Source of the DNA: Pseudorhizobium pelagicum
GTDB lineage: Bacteria; Pseudomonadota; Alphaproteobacteria; Rhizobiales; Rhizobiaceae
Assembly (NCBI GenBank): GCA_000722615.1
Contig: JOKI01000007.1
Span: forward strand, 52,778-116,777
DNA: 64,000 bases
Direction of reading: 5' to 3'
The notes under the pieces are model-generated. The model was given only the letters and a program-made list of their open reading frames with translations. It searched no databases and had not been told where the DNA came from. How positions within the stretch are numbered: the stretch's first letter is position 1; each line of letters opens with the position of its first letter. Shown in pieces: positions 17,037 to 25,688 of the stretch. A program made the translations under genes and the position numbers.

Positions 17037-19124
17037 ATGCCGCAGCTTCACATCAATCCCGCGCTCATCGACTGGAACGGACATCAGGGGCTCCCGCGCT
17101 TCGACCTGGTGAAGGACGAGGATTTCGCCGCCGCCTTCGATGCGGCCATGGCGAAGCACGACGCGGAGATCGACGCCATTGCGGCGAACCCGGAGGCGCC
17201 GACGATGGAGAATACCGTCGTCGCGCTGGAGATTGCCGGTGACGAGCTGTCGCGCATCTCGGCCCTGTTCTGGAACAAGGCGGGTGCCCACACCAATGAC
17301 GTGATCCAGGCGCTGGAGCGGGACATCGCGCCGAAGATGTCGCGCCATTATTCGCGGTTTTCCATGAATGAGGTCCTGTTCAAGCGGGTCGACGACCTCT
17401 GGGCAAAGCGCGACACGCTGGGACTGTCGGTCGAGGAAGGACGTGTCCTCGAGCGCCACTGGAAGGGTTTCGTCCGCAGCGGTGCGCAGCTTGCAAAGCC
17501 CGAACAGGAGCGGCTGGCCGCCATCAGCGAGCGCCTCGCCAGCCTGGGGGCAAAATTCGGCCAGAACGTGCTGGCGGACGAGAAAGCCTGGGATCTGGTC
17601 CTGACGGACGAGGCCGATCTGGCCGGACTGCCGCCCTTCCTGCGCGAGGCCATGGTTTCGGCCGCCCGGGATCGTGGGCACGAGACCGGCTATACCGTTA
17701 CCCTCTCGCGGTCGATCATCGAGCCTTTCCTGACGTTCACCGAGCGGCGTGACCTGCGGGAGCAGGCCTTTCGCGCCTGGACCGCGCGCGGAGCAAACGG
17801 CGGCGACACCGACAATCTCGCGATCGTCCGCGAAACGCTGGCGCTGCGGGCCGAGCGGGCAAAGCTGCTCGGGTACGACAGCTTCGCCGCCTTCAAGCTC
17901 GACAACACCATGGCAAAGACGCCGGAGGCGGTGAACGGGCTGCTGATGGCGGTATGGGAGAAGGCCCGCAAGCGGGCGCTGGAGGAGGAGGCAAGCCTTG
18001 CCGGTCTCATCGCGGAGGAAGGCGGCAACCATGAGGTCATGCCGTGGGACTGGCGTCATTACGCCGAGAAGCTGCGGCACCGGACGTTCAACTTTTCCGA
18101 GTCGGAGCTGAAGCCCTACCTGCAGCTGGAGAAGATCATCGAAGCCTGCTTCGATGTGGCCAGCCGGGTGTTCGGCATCCGTGCCACCGAGCTCAAGGAC
18201 GTGCCGGCCTATCATCCGGACGTGCGGGTGTTCGAGATCCACGACGAAGACGGAACGCTGAAGGCACTGTTCCTCGGCGACTACTTCGCGCGGTCGTCGA
18301 AGCGTTCCGGCGCCTGGATGAGTTCGTTCCAGTCGCAGCACAAGCTGACGCTGAAGAACGGCGCGGAAGGCGAGATCCCGATCATCTACAATGTCTGCAA
18401 CTTCGCGAAGCCTTCGGCCGGCAAGCCGGCGCTGCTGTCGATCGACGATGCCCGCACTCTCTTCCACGAGTTCGGCCATGCCCTGCACGGCATGCTGTCG
18501 GACGTCACCTATCCCTCGGTGGCCGGAACCGGCGTGGCGCGCGACTTCGTGGAACTGCCGTCACAGCTTTACGAACACTGGCTGACGGTGCCCGAGATCC
18601 TGCAGAAATATGCCGTCCACGTCGATACCGGCGCGCCGATGCCCAAGGAGCTGCTCGACAAGGTGCTCGCCGCCCGCACGTTCAACGCTGGGTTTGCGAC
18701 CGTGGAGTTCACCTCCTCGGCACTCGTCGACATGGCCTTCCACACGAGGACGAGCGTGGAGGAACCGATGAAGGTGCAGGCGGAAGTGCTGGAAGGCATC
18801 GGCATGCCGCAGTCCATCGTGATGCGCCACGCGACACCGCACTTCCAGCACGTGTTTTCCGGTGACGGGTATTCGGCCGGCTACTATTCCTATATGTGGT
18901 CCGAGGTCCTTGATGCCGACGCCTTCGCAGCCTTCGAGGAAGCCGGCGACGCCTTTGATCCGGTGACGGCACGCAAGCTCAAGAACAACATCTATTCGGT
19001 TGGCGGCTCGATCGACCCCGAAGATGCCTACAAGGCTTTCCGGGGCAAGCTGCCGGACCCGGAGGCAATGTTGAGGAAGAAGGGCCTGGCGATGCTCGAG
19101 GAGTTGTCGGGCAGCGACGCATGA
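17037..19124 (+). CDS. M3 zinc metallopeptidase, peptidyl-dipeptidase Dcp/oligopeptidase A type
   Basis: A 695-residue cytoplasmic zinc peptidase. The zinc site is H477-E478-F-G-H481, and E506 in FVELPSQ, 29 residues on, is the expected third ligand. The sequence HEFGHALHGMLSD is closer to Dcp than to PrlC/oligopeptidase A, and the length fits either. Its job is to trim oligopeptides released by other proteases, removing dipeptides from the carboxy end if it is a true Dcp. No signal peptide is present. The ATG at 17037 follows AAAGGG. It is a single gene, with typA 133 bases downstream. Confidence 0.87.
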   Translation: MPQLHINPALIDWNGHQGLPRFDLVKDEDFAAAFDAAMAKHDAEIDAIAANPEAPTMENTVVALEIAGDELSRISALFWNKAGAHTNDVIQALERDIAPKMSRHYSRFSMNEVLFKRVDDLWAKRDTLGLSVEEGRVLERHWKGFVRSGAQLAKPEQERLAAISERLASLGAKFGQNVLADEKAWDLVLTDEADLAGLPPFLREAMVSAARDRGHETGYTVTLSRSIIEPFLTFTERRDLREQAFRAWTARGANGGDTDNLAIVRETLALRAERAKLLGYDSFAAFKLDNTMAKTPEAVNGLLMAVWEKARKRALEEEASLAGLIAEEGGNHEVMPWDWRHYAEKLRHRTFNFSESELKPYLQLEKIIEACFDVASRVFGIRATELKDVPAYHPDVRVFEIHDEDGTLKALFLGDYFARSSKRSGAWMSSFQSQHKLTLKNGAEGEIPIIYNVCNFAKPSAGKPALLSIDDARTLFHEFGHALHGMLSDVTYPSVAGTGVARDFVELPSQLYEHWLTVPEILQKYAVHVDTGAPMPKELLDKVLAARTFNAGFATVEFTSSALVDMAFHTRTSVEEPMKVQAEVLEGIGMPQSIVMRHATPHFQHVFSGDGYSAGYYSYMWSEVLDADAFAAFEEAGDAFDPVTARKLKNNIYSVGGSIDPEDAYKAFRGKLPDPEAMLRKKGLAMLEELSGSDA

Positions 19125-19257
19125 TCGCCCGCGCATAGCTGCCATTGCGCAAGCCTGCGCGGCCCCTCTTTCGCAAATGCGAAAAATAGGCTAAGAGCGC
19201 GCCAACGAAGTTTGGCGCCTCCTCCCGTTTTCGCGCCCAAGGCCAGAGATCCAACTT

Positions 19258-21084
19258 ATGAAAATTCGCAACATCGCGATTATCGCGCACGTTGACCATG
19301 GAAAAACGACCCTCGTGGACGAGCTGCTGAAGCAGTCGGGCTCCTTCCGCGAAAACCAGCGTGTCGCTGAGCGCGTGATGGATTCCAACGACCTCGAAAA
19401 GGAACGGGGCATCACCATCCTGGCGAAGGCCACGTCCGTCGAATGGAAGAACACCCGCATCAACATCGTCGACACCCCCGGTCACGCCGACTTCGGCGGC
19501 GAGGTCGAGCGTATCCTGTCGATGGTGGACGGGGCGATCGTTCTCGTCGACTCCTCGGAAGGCCCGATGCCGCAGACCAAGTTCGTGGTCTCCAAGGCCC
19601 TGAAGGTCGGTCTTCGTCCGATCGTCGCAATCAACAAGATCGACCGTCCAGACGGCCGCCACGAGGAAGTCATCAACGAGGTCTTCGATCTTTTCGCAAG
19701 TCTCGACGCGACGGACGAACAGCTCGATTTCCCGATCCTTTACGGTTCTGGCCGTGATGGCTGGATGAACGTCAACCCGGAAGGTCCCAAGGACCAGGGT
19801 CTTGCACCGCTTCTCGACCTGGTGATGGAGCATGTGCCCGAGCCGAGCGTCGGCGATGAAGACGGCGCCTTCCGCATGATCGGCACGCTTCTGGAAGCCA
19901 ACCCCTTCCTCGGCCGCGTCATCACCGGTCGCATCCATTCCGGTTCGATCAAGCCGAACCAGTCCGTCAAGGTTCTGGGCCAAGACGGAAAGGTGGTCGA
20001 AACCGGCCGCATTTCCAAGATCCTGGCGTTCCGCGGCATAGAGCGCACCGCCATCGACGAAGCCCATGCGGGTGACATCGTGGCGATCGCCGGCCTTTCC
20101 AAGGGCACCGTGGCCGACACCTTCTGCGACCCGTCGGTCAGCGAGCCGCTGTCGGCCCAGCCGATCGATCCGCCGACCGTCACCATGTCCTTCCTCGTCA
20201 ACGACAGCCCGCTGGCCGGCACCGAAGGCGACAAGGTCACGAGCCGCGTCATCCGCGACCGTCTGTTCAAGGAAGCCGAAGGCAATGTCGCGCTGAAGAT
20301 CGAGGAGTCGGAAGGCAAGGATTCCTTCTACGTTTCCGGTCGCGGCGAATTGCAGCTGGCCGTCCTGATCGAGACCATGCGTCGCGAAGGCTTCGAGCTT
20401 GCCGTATCACGTCCGCGCGTCGTGATGCACAAGGACGAAAACGGAACGCTGATGGAGCCGATCGAAGAAGTCGTGATCGACGTCGACGAGGAGCATTCGG
20501 GCGTCGTCGTGCAGAAGATGTCCGAGCGCAAGGCCGAGATGACGGAACTGCGCCCGTCCGGCGGCAATCGCGTCCGTCTGGTGTTCTACGCGCCGACCCG
20601 CGGCCTGATCGGCTACCAGTCCGAACTTCTGACCGACACCCGCGGCACGGCGATCATGAACCGCCTGTTCCACGACTACCAGCCGTTCAAGGGCGAGATC
20701 AGCGGCCGCAACAACGGCGTTCTCTTGTCCAACCAGTCGGGTGAAGCGGTCGCCTATGCCATGTTCAACCTGGAAGATCGCGGCCCGATGATCATCGAGC
20801 CGGGTGAAAAGGTCTATGCGGGCATGATCGTCGGCATCCACTCGCGCGAGAACGATCTGGAAGTGAATGTCCTGAAGGGCAAGCAGCTGACCAACATTCG
20901 TTCTGCGGGCAAGGACGAAGCCGTCAAGCTGACGCCGCCGATCCGCATGACGCTCGACCGGGCGCTGTCCTGGATCCAGGATGACGAACTCATGGAAGTC
21001 ACGCCAAAGTCGATCCGGCTGCGCAAGACATACCTTGATGCGAACGATCGCAAGCGATTCGGCAAGGCCAAGGCTGCCGGCTGA
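19258..21084 (+). CDS. typA: Ribosome-associated translational GTPase TypA/BipA
   Basis: A 608-residue GTPase of the elongation-factor family that helps ribosome assembly and stress or low-temperature growth. G1 is AHVDHGKTT (residues 10-18), G3 is [15 protein letters not shown]4 is NKID (126-129). The EF-G-like domains and the TypA-specific carboxy domain ([17 protein letters not shown], then [14 protein letters not shown]) follow. The ATG is at 19258 and the length is normal for the family. It is followed by a canonical terminator. Confidence 0.95.
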   Translation: MKIRNIAIIAHVDHGKTTLVDELLKQSGSFRENQRVAERVMDSNDLEKERGITILAKATSVEWKNTRINIVDTPGHADFGGEVERILSMVDGAIVLVDSSEGPMPQTKFVVSKALKVGLRPIVAINKIDRPDGRHEEVINEVFDLFASLDATDEQLDFPILYGSGRDGWMNVNPEGPKDQGLAPLLDLVMEHVPEPSVGDEDGAFRMIGTLLEANPFLGRVITGRIHSGSIKPNQSVKVLGQDGKVVETGRISKILAFRGIERTAIDEAHAGDIVAIAGLSKGTVADTFCDPSVSEPLSAQPIDPPTVTMSFLVNDSPLAGTEGDKVTSRVIRDRLFKEAEGNVALKIEESEGKDSFYVSGRGELQLAVLIETMRREGFELAVSRPRVVMHKDENGTLMEPIEEVVIDVDEEHSGVVVQKMSERKAEMTELRPSGGNRVRLVFYAPTRGLIGYQSELLTDTRGTAIMNRLFHDYQPFKGEISGRNNGVLLSNQSGEAVAYAMFNLEDRGPMIIEPGEKVYAGMIVGIHSRENDLEVNVLKGKQLTNIRSAGKDEAVKLTPPIRMTLDRALSWIQDDELMEVTPKSIRLRKTYLDANDRKRFGKAKAAG

Positions 21085-21102
21085 GCGAGCAGCAAGACCA
21101 AA

Positions 21103-21134
21103 AAAAACCCGGCCATGTGCCGGGTTTTTCTTTT
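21103..21134 (+). terminator. Rho-independent terminator of typA
   Basis: AAAAACCCGGC (21103-21113), loop CATGT, then GCCGGGTTTTT (21119-21129) and further T. The symmetrical A and T tracts would let it work in both directions. Confidence 0.92.
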
Positions 21135-21167
21135 GTGTCTTTAACTGGGGCAGGCTTGTGGGAGCGG

Positions 21168-21183
21168 TTAAAAAGGCGTTAAC
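21168..21183 (+). promoter_or_regulatory. Candidate CtrA box (TTAA-N7-TTAAC) upstream of the GNAT gene
   Basis: TTAA at 21168-21171, seven bases, then TTAAC at 21179-21183: a full match to the CtrA consensus of alphaproteobacteria. It ends 45 bases before the ATG at 21229, a position suited to a -35-overlapping activator site. No CtrA binding data exist for this sequence. Confidence 0.5.
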
Positions 21184-21228
21184 GTAGATCAAAGAGCGAT
21201 TGTTCCTAGTCTGGGGACAGGCGTTCCG

Positions 21229-21795
21229 ATGATGTATCATGTTCTCGTTAAACCCGATGATTGGGTCCAGAGTCACGTTATGAAAACGTTGTCCATCGAT
21301 GTGCGGCGCGCCGAGCCGCAGGATGCCCGCGCCGTCTCGGAGACACACCGGATGTCGTGGAGCCAGGCTTATGCTGGGCTCATCCCGCACAAGCCGTTGA
21401 CGCAGATGATCGAACGCCGCGGGGAAGTCTGGTGGCGCAAGGCTAGCCGTGGCCCGGCGACGCTTCTCGTGCTGGATGTCGCGGGCACCATTGCGGGCTA
21501 TGCCACGATCGGGCTCAATCGGGCAAAGGCGCTGCCCTATGACGGCGAAGTCTACGAAATCTACCTGCGCCCCGAATTCCAGGGGATCGGCCTCGGTCGC
21601 CGCCTGTTCGGGGAGAGCCGGCGTCTGTTGAAGTCGCTGGGCTGCCAGGGGCTGGTCGTCTGGTGCCTCGAGGACAGCGAGCATGCCTCCCGCTTCTTCC
21701 GCCGCCATGGTGGCCTCGACATGGTCGAGGGCATGGAAGATTTCGGCGGCACGTCGCTGCGCAAGATCGGCTTCGTCTGGCCACGCCTGGCGTAA
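21229..21795 (+). CDS. GNAT-family N-acetyltransferase
   Basis: A 188-residue GNAT-fold protein. The acetyl-CoA loop is [14 protein letters not shown], preceded by the core strand VYEIYLRP and followed by the [20 protein letters not shown] helix. The GNAT domain begins at about residue 22 ([11 protein letters not shown]), leaving a short amino-terminal extension. The first ATG (21229) follows GGACAGG; ATG 21280 is an alternative that would start right at the domain. The substrate is unknown. It sits alone between the typA terminator and ppa, with a CtrA-type box in its promoter region. Confidence 0.8.
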   Translation: MMYHVLVKPDDWVQSHVMKTLSIDVRRAEPQDARAVSETHRMSWSQAYAGLIPHKPLTQMIERRGEVWWRKASRGPATLLVLDVAGTIAGYATIGLNRAKALPYDGEVYEIYLRPEFQGIGLGRRLFGESRRLLKSLGCQGLVVWCLEDSEHASRFFRRHGGLDMVEGMEDFGGTSLRKIGFVWPRLA

Positions 21796-21904
21796 GCTTG
21801 CGCTTGTCTGCATGTTCCGCCTCTTCGGCGACGAAAGGCGTGTTGCCTCGCAGCATTTTTCCCAGTATCGAAGCCCATCATCCAACCTCACCCCGGGAAC
21901 CAGA

Positions 21905-22438
21905 ATGCGTATCGATGCGATCTCCATAGGGAAGAACCCGCCTGAAGACATCAATGTGATCGTCGAGGTCGCCGTCGGCGGCCACCCGATCAAGTATGAG
22001 ATGGACAAGGAGGCCGGCGCGCTGGTCGTCGACCGTTTCCTCTATACGCCGATGACCTATCCCGGAAACTACGGCTTCGTGCCGCACACGCTTTCGGAAG
22101 ACGGCGACCCGATCGACGTGCTGATCTGCAATACCCGGCCGCTGGTGCCCGGCTGCGTCATCAATGTCCGTCCGATCGGCGTGATGGTGATGGAAGACGA
22201 CGGCGGCAAGGACGAGAAGATCCTGGCCGTGCCGGTCCCGAAACTGACCCAGCGTTACGACAAGATCAAAAACTACACCGACATGCCCGAGATCACGCTG
22301 AAGCAGATCGAGCACTTCTTCGAGCACTACAAGGATCTGGAGCCCGGCAAATGGGTGAAGATCGGTGGCTGGCAGGACGTCGACGTCGCCAAGACGCTGA
22401 TCGTCGAAGCCATCGAGCGTTACAAGGCCAGCAAGTAA
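21905..22438 (+). CDS. ppa: Inorganic pyrophosphatase (family I)
   Basis: A 177-residue soluble pyrophosphatase that hydrolyses PPi to two phosphates and so pulls biosynthetic reactions forward. The family signature is [10 protein letters not shown], with metal-binding D66, D68 and D71; the earlier [20 protein letters not shown] is also conserved. The ATG at 21905 is chosen because family I enzymes start about here; the frame is open upstream without similarity. Its stop codon abuts the stop of the convergent DUF167 gene with no gap. Confidence 0.95.
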   Translation: MRIDAISIGKNPPEDINVIVEVAVGGHPIKYEMDKEAGALVVDRFLYTPMTYPGNYGFVPHTLSEDGDPIDVLICNTRPLVPGCVINVRPIGVMVMEDDGGKDEKILAVPVPKLTQRYDKIKNYTDMPEITLKQIEHFFEHYKDLEPGKWVKIGGWQDVDVAKTLIVEAIERYKASK

Positions 22439-22756
22439 TCAGCTGCCGCCGAGTGCCAGAAGCTTTGCACTGACATCCTCCGGGTCGCCATCGATCCGGA
22501 GGATTTTTTTGCGCGCCGTCTCCCCGCTGATGATGGAAATCGCGCTCTTCGGGAGACGCAGCGACTTGGCGACAAGCGTCACCAGCGCCTTGTTCGCCTT
22601 GCCCGCTTCGGCGACTGCGGTCACCCGCGCCTTCAGGATGCATTCGCCGTCGGCCAGAGTCGCGAAACCCTCCAGACCATCCCGTGACGCGCCCGGTGTC
22701 AGGCGGACCGTCAGGCGGACATGATCCGCGTGGGAGCTATAGGGCACTTCACGCAA
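22439..22756 (-). CDS. DUF167 (YggU-family) protein
   Basis: A 105-residue protein of the DUF167/YggU family. Signatures are [11 protein letters not shown] near residues 17-27 and the core [17 protein letters not shown] with GETARKKI after it. Function is unknown. It begins with TTG at 22756 and overlaps the end of the YggT gene by eight bases, so the two are one unit; yggT-yggU neighbours are conserved in many proteobacteria. An internal GTG at 22747 is a possible alternative start. Confidence 0.8.
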   Translation of the reverse strand: MREVPYSSHADHVRLTVRLTPGASRDGLEGFATLADGECILKARVTAVAEAGKANKALVTLVAKSLRLPKSAISIISGETARKKILRIDGDPEDVSAKLLALGGS

Positions 22757-23039
22757 AGAGCGGGTAGATGCTTGTCCAAAGAAGCGAGCGCAGGAAGAAG
22801 ATGATCAGCAGGACGATAATCGGCGAGATGTCGATGCCGCCGAGGTTAGGCATGATGCGCCGGATCGGCCGCAACACCGGCTCGGTGACGTTATAGAGAA
22901 AGCTGCCGATCGCACCAACGAACTGGTTGCTCGAATTGATGACGTTGAAGGCGTAGAGCCAGGAGAAGATGGCGCTGCCGATCAGCACCCAAGTATAGAG
23001 GTTCAGGGCCAGGTCAATCGTCTGGAACAGCGCGAGCAT
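22749..23039 (-). CDS. YggT-family membrane protein
   Basis: A 96-residue protein with two membrane helices (about residues 3-27 and 70-93). Between them is the conserved loop [25 protein letters not shown], the YggT family hallmark. The family is linked to cell-shape or turgor functions in plastids and bacteria (CCB3/YlmG), but the molecular role is not settled. ATG 23039 has GGAG upstream. It is first in a two-gene unit with the DUF167 gene. Confidence 0.85.
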   Translation of the reverse strand: MLALFQTIDLALNLYTWVLIGSAIFSWLYAFNVINSSNQFVGAIGSFLYNVTEPVLRPIRRIMPNLGGIDISPIIVLLIIFFLRSLLWTSIYPLFA

Positions 23040-23173
23040 TCAGGTCTCCATTTGTTGTTGACAGACATGTAGACATTGGGGAACTAACGAGCAAGTGCCG
23101 TGCCGGCGCGCGATCCGAATCATGTTTAACGTGGGTCGCGGATTGTGCCCGGCGTGTTGAAAGTCTCCCGTCG

Positions 23174-24409
23174 ATGTCCACCTTCACTGCCGATGATCGG
23201 TTTGCGGCTTTCAGGCACGCATCCTACGCCCGTTTCTTCACCTCCCGCTTTCTCGCCGCCTTTGCGATCCAGATCATCAGCGTGTCCGTCGGCTGGCAGA
23301 TGTACGACGAGACAGGCAGCGCGCTCTATCTCGGGCTGATCGGCCTCTTCCAGTTCATGCCCTCGTTGCTGCTGATCCTGGTGACCGGCTCCGTCGCGGA
23401 CCGCTACAATCGCCGGGTGATCGTGGCGATCTGCCTTGGCGTCGGCGCCGTCTGCGCAGCCGCCCTCTTGATGCTGACGGTCGCCGACATGTTCATGCCC
23501 TGGCTGGTGTTTGCCATCCTGACGGTCTTCGGCATCGAACGCGCCTTCATGGGGCCTGCCGTCCAGTCGCTCGCCCCAAACCTGGTTCCCGAGCGGGACC
23601 TTGCCAATGCGATCGCCTGGAATTCCTCCTCATGGCAGACAGCCTCGATCGTCGGGCCGGTTGCCGGCGGCCTGCTCTACGGCGTCAGCGCCGTGGCCGC
23701 CTACTCCGTCGCCCTGACGTTCCTGGCGCTGGCGGGCCTGCTCATCGTGCTGATCCCCAAGCCGGCCCAGCACACGGGGACGCGGACGGTCAGCTGGAGC
23801 GAGATCCTGGCGGGCTTCCGTTTCATCGGCCAGGAAAAAGTGGTGCTCGGGGCGATCTCCCTCGATCTCTTCGCCGTGCTGCTGGGGGGCGCCGTGGCGC
23901 TGATGCCGATCTTTGCGCGCGACATCCTGGTGCTGGGGCCCTGGGGGCTCGGTCTGCTGCGCGCGGCGCCCGGGATCGGCGCGGTGACGGTCGCGCTCTG
24001 CCTTGCCTTCTACCCGATCCGCCACCATGCCGGTGCGTTCATGTTCGTCGGGGTGGCCCTGTTCGGAGCCGGCACCATCGTCTTCGGCCTCTCGGAAAGC
24101 GTATGGCTATCGGTCGTGGCGCTGATGCTGATGGGCGCATCGGACATGATTTCGGTGTTCGTGCGAGAGACGCTGATCGCGCTCTGGACGCCGGATGAGG
24201 TGCGAGGCCGGGTCAACGCCGTCAACATGGTGTTCGTGGGCGCCTCCAACGAACTTGGCGAGTTTCGTGCCGGCACCATGGCCTCGGTCTTCGGGGCCGT
24301 GCCCGCGGTCGTGATCGGCGGAGCGGGCACGCTGGCTGTCGCCGCCCTCTGGGCGATGCGTTTCCCGCAACTGCGCAAGATCGACAGTCTGGATGCGCCC
24401 GATCGGTAA
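23174..24409 (+). CDS. MFS transporter, enterobactin-exporter-like (MFS_3)
   Basis: A 411-residue protein with twelve predicted helices. The opening FRHASYARFFTSRFLAAF, the motif-A loop GSVADRYNRRVI and the following MGPAVQSLAPNLVPERDLANAIAWNSSSWQ are typical of the MFS_3/EntS branch. Substrates in this branch range from siderophores to macrolides; none is implied here because no siderophore genes are nearby. It is divergent from the YggT gene (134 bases) and convergent with the amidotransferase gene, six bases apart. Confidence 0.82.
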   Translation: MSTFTADDRFAAFRHASYARFFTSRFLAAFAIQIISVSVGWQMYDETGSALYLGLIGLFQFMPSLLLILVTGSVADRYNRRVIVAICLGVGAVCAAALLMLTVADMFMPWLVFAILTVFGIERAFMGPAVQSLAPNLVPERDLANAIAWNSSSWQTASIVGPVAGGLLYGVSAVAAYSVALTFLALAGLLIVLIPKPAQHTGTRTVSWSEILAGFRFIGQEKVVLGAISLDLFAVLLGGAVALMPIFARDILVLGPWGLGLLRAAPGIGAVTVALCLAFYPIRHHAGAFMFVGVALFGAGTIVFGLSESVWLSVVALMLMGASDMISVFVRETLIALWTPDEVRGRVNAVNMVFVGASNELGEFRAGTMASVFGAVPAVVIGGAGTLAVAALWAMRFPQLRKIDSLDAPDR

Positions 24410-24415
24410 CGGCGA

Positions 24416-25183
24416 TCAGGCGCTTTTGCGCCGGTCCAAGTCAGCTGCGGCCCGCTGCGTCTCTTCCCCGCGCTCAAAGACGAGCGACAGGAAGTTCGAC
24501 AGCCAGTGGCGCAGGGGAGCGTCGAAGATCATCCGGCCTTCCAGATGCTCGCTGCCCTTCTGCGCATTCGGCATGATGAAGCGATGTTCGCCGCGGACCA
24601 CCCAGCGCTGCATCATCGCCCGCGTCAGCTCGGCGTGGAACTGCACGCCCCAGGCGTTGTCTCCGTAGCGGATGGCCTGGTTCGGGTAGATGTCGCCTTC
24701 GGCAAGGCGCTGCGCACCGTGCGGCAGGCTGAAGCCTTCGCGGTGGAAATGGTAGACCATCCGCGGCCACTGCGGCATCAGCAGCCGACCGTGTTCGGTG
24801 GCGCGCAGCGGATACCAGCCGATCTCCGTGAGGCCATCCTTCTCGGGGCCGACAGTTCCGCCGAGGTGGCGTACCATCATCTGGGCGCCGAGGCAGATGC
24901 CGAGGAAGGGCTTGTTCTCCTTCAGCGGCACGGCGATCCAGTCGGTCTCCGCCTTGACGTAGGGTTCGGGATCATTGGCACTCATCGGGCCGCCGAAAAT
25001 CACCGCACCGGCATGATGGGCCAGGGTCGGAGGCAGCGGATCACCCAGAACAGGTCGGCGGATATCGAGCGGGTAGCCCATCTCCACCAGCATCTGCCCG
25101 ACGCGGCCGGGAGAGGAGGTTTCCTGATGGAGCACGATCAGAACCGGGAGTTTGTTCGTGCCCTGGGACGGTGTCATTCGCAT
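24416..25183 (-). CDS. Class I glutamine amidotransferase-like protein
   Basis: A 255-residue GATase-1 domain protein. The nucleophile C97 sits in the elbow GICLGAQM, and H183 and E185 of QFHAEL complete the triad, so it should hydrolyse glutamine or a gamma-glutamyl compound. There is no synthetase domain or neighbour, so it is one of the stand-alone GMP-synthase-like amidotransferases. The ATG at 25183 is 11 bases downstream of the TerB-like gene; the frame continues upstream through that gene and is disregarded. It is probably the last gene of the hemC-hemD-Mic60-HemY strand. Confidence 0.82.
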   Translation of the reverse strand: MRMTPSQGTNKLPVLIVLHQETSSPGRVGQMLVEMGYPLDIRRPVLGDPLPPTLAHHAGAVIFGGPMSANDPEPYVKAETDWIAVPLKENKPFLGICLGAQMMVRHLGGTVGPEKDGLTEIGWYPLRATEHGRLLMPQWPRMVYHFHREGFSLPHGAQRLAEGDIYPNQAIRYGDNAWGVQFHAELTRAMMQRWVVRGEHRFIMPNAQKGSEHLEGRMIFDAPLRHWLSNFLSLVFERGEETQRAAADLDRRKSA

Positions 25184-25194
25184 CGTTTGTCTTT

Positions 25195-25674
25195 CTACTC
25201 GCCTCCCGCGTCTCCTCCCGGTTGACGTGCGGCTGCCTGCTGACGTTGAAGAACCCGGTCGCGCGCCGAAACGCCCAGAAGATCCGCGATCCGCCAGATC
25301 ACGTGATCCTCCATCTCGCTGCGCTCCCCGTCGGCATGCACGAGATCCCACAGGATCCCCAGCAGTTCGACGCGTTCTTCCTCGTCGAGATGACGCTTAA
25401 GATCCGAGGTGAAGCGATAATAGTCAACTGCCTCGTGCCCGGCTTCGCGTCCGGCATCGATCAGCGCAGCAAGTTGCTCTCCATCCAGCTGATAGCGTTC
25501 CCGCAACAGATCGCGGAGCATCCTTTGTTCGTCCGCCGAGACATTTCCGTCCGCCTCCATCACCTGGAAGCAGAGAGCGGCGAAGGCAACCCGCGGATCG
25601 CCGGGTGCATATTCGTCCTCCGGCTGACGTGACGCGAGGTTCTGGATGAAGGTCTGGACCCGTTCGAACAACAT
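25195..25674 (-). CDS. TerB-like acidic helical protein
   Basis: A 159-residue acidic protein with the TerB-like helical fold. FAALCFQVMEADGNVSADEQRMLRDLL and later GILWDLVHADGERSEMEDHVIWRIADLLG are two EADG/HADGE-containing halves, the internal symmetry typical of the family. TerB proteins bind calcium and sit at membranes; the tellurite label is historical and no other ter gene is nearby. The ATG at 25674 lies just inside the region after the HemY-like gene, whose last codons are at 25689. Confidence 0.75.
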   Translation of the reverse strand: MLFERVQTFIQNLASRQPEDEYAPGDPRVAFAALCFQVMEADGNVSADEQRMLRDLLRERYQLDGEQLAALIDAGREAGHEAVDYYRFTSDLKRHLDEEERVELLGILWDLVHADGERSEMEDHVIWRIADLLGVSARDRVLQRQQAAARQPGGDAGGE

Positions 25675-25688
25675 GCGTTTTGGTCCTG

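Noticed and set aside
25195..25674. TerB label read as tellurite resistance
   Set aside because: A lone TerB-fold gene without terACDEZ neighbours does not support a tellurite-resistance phenotype.
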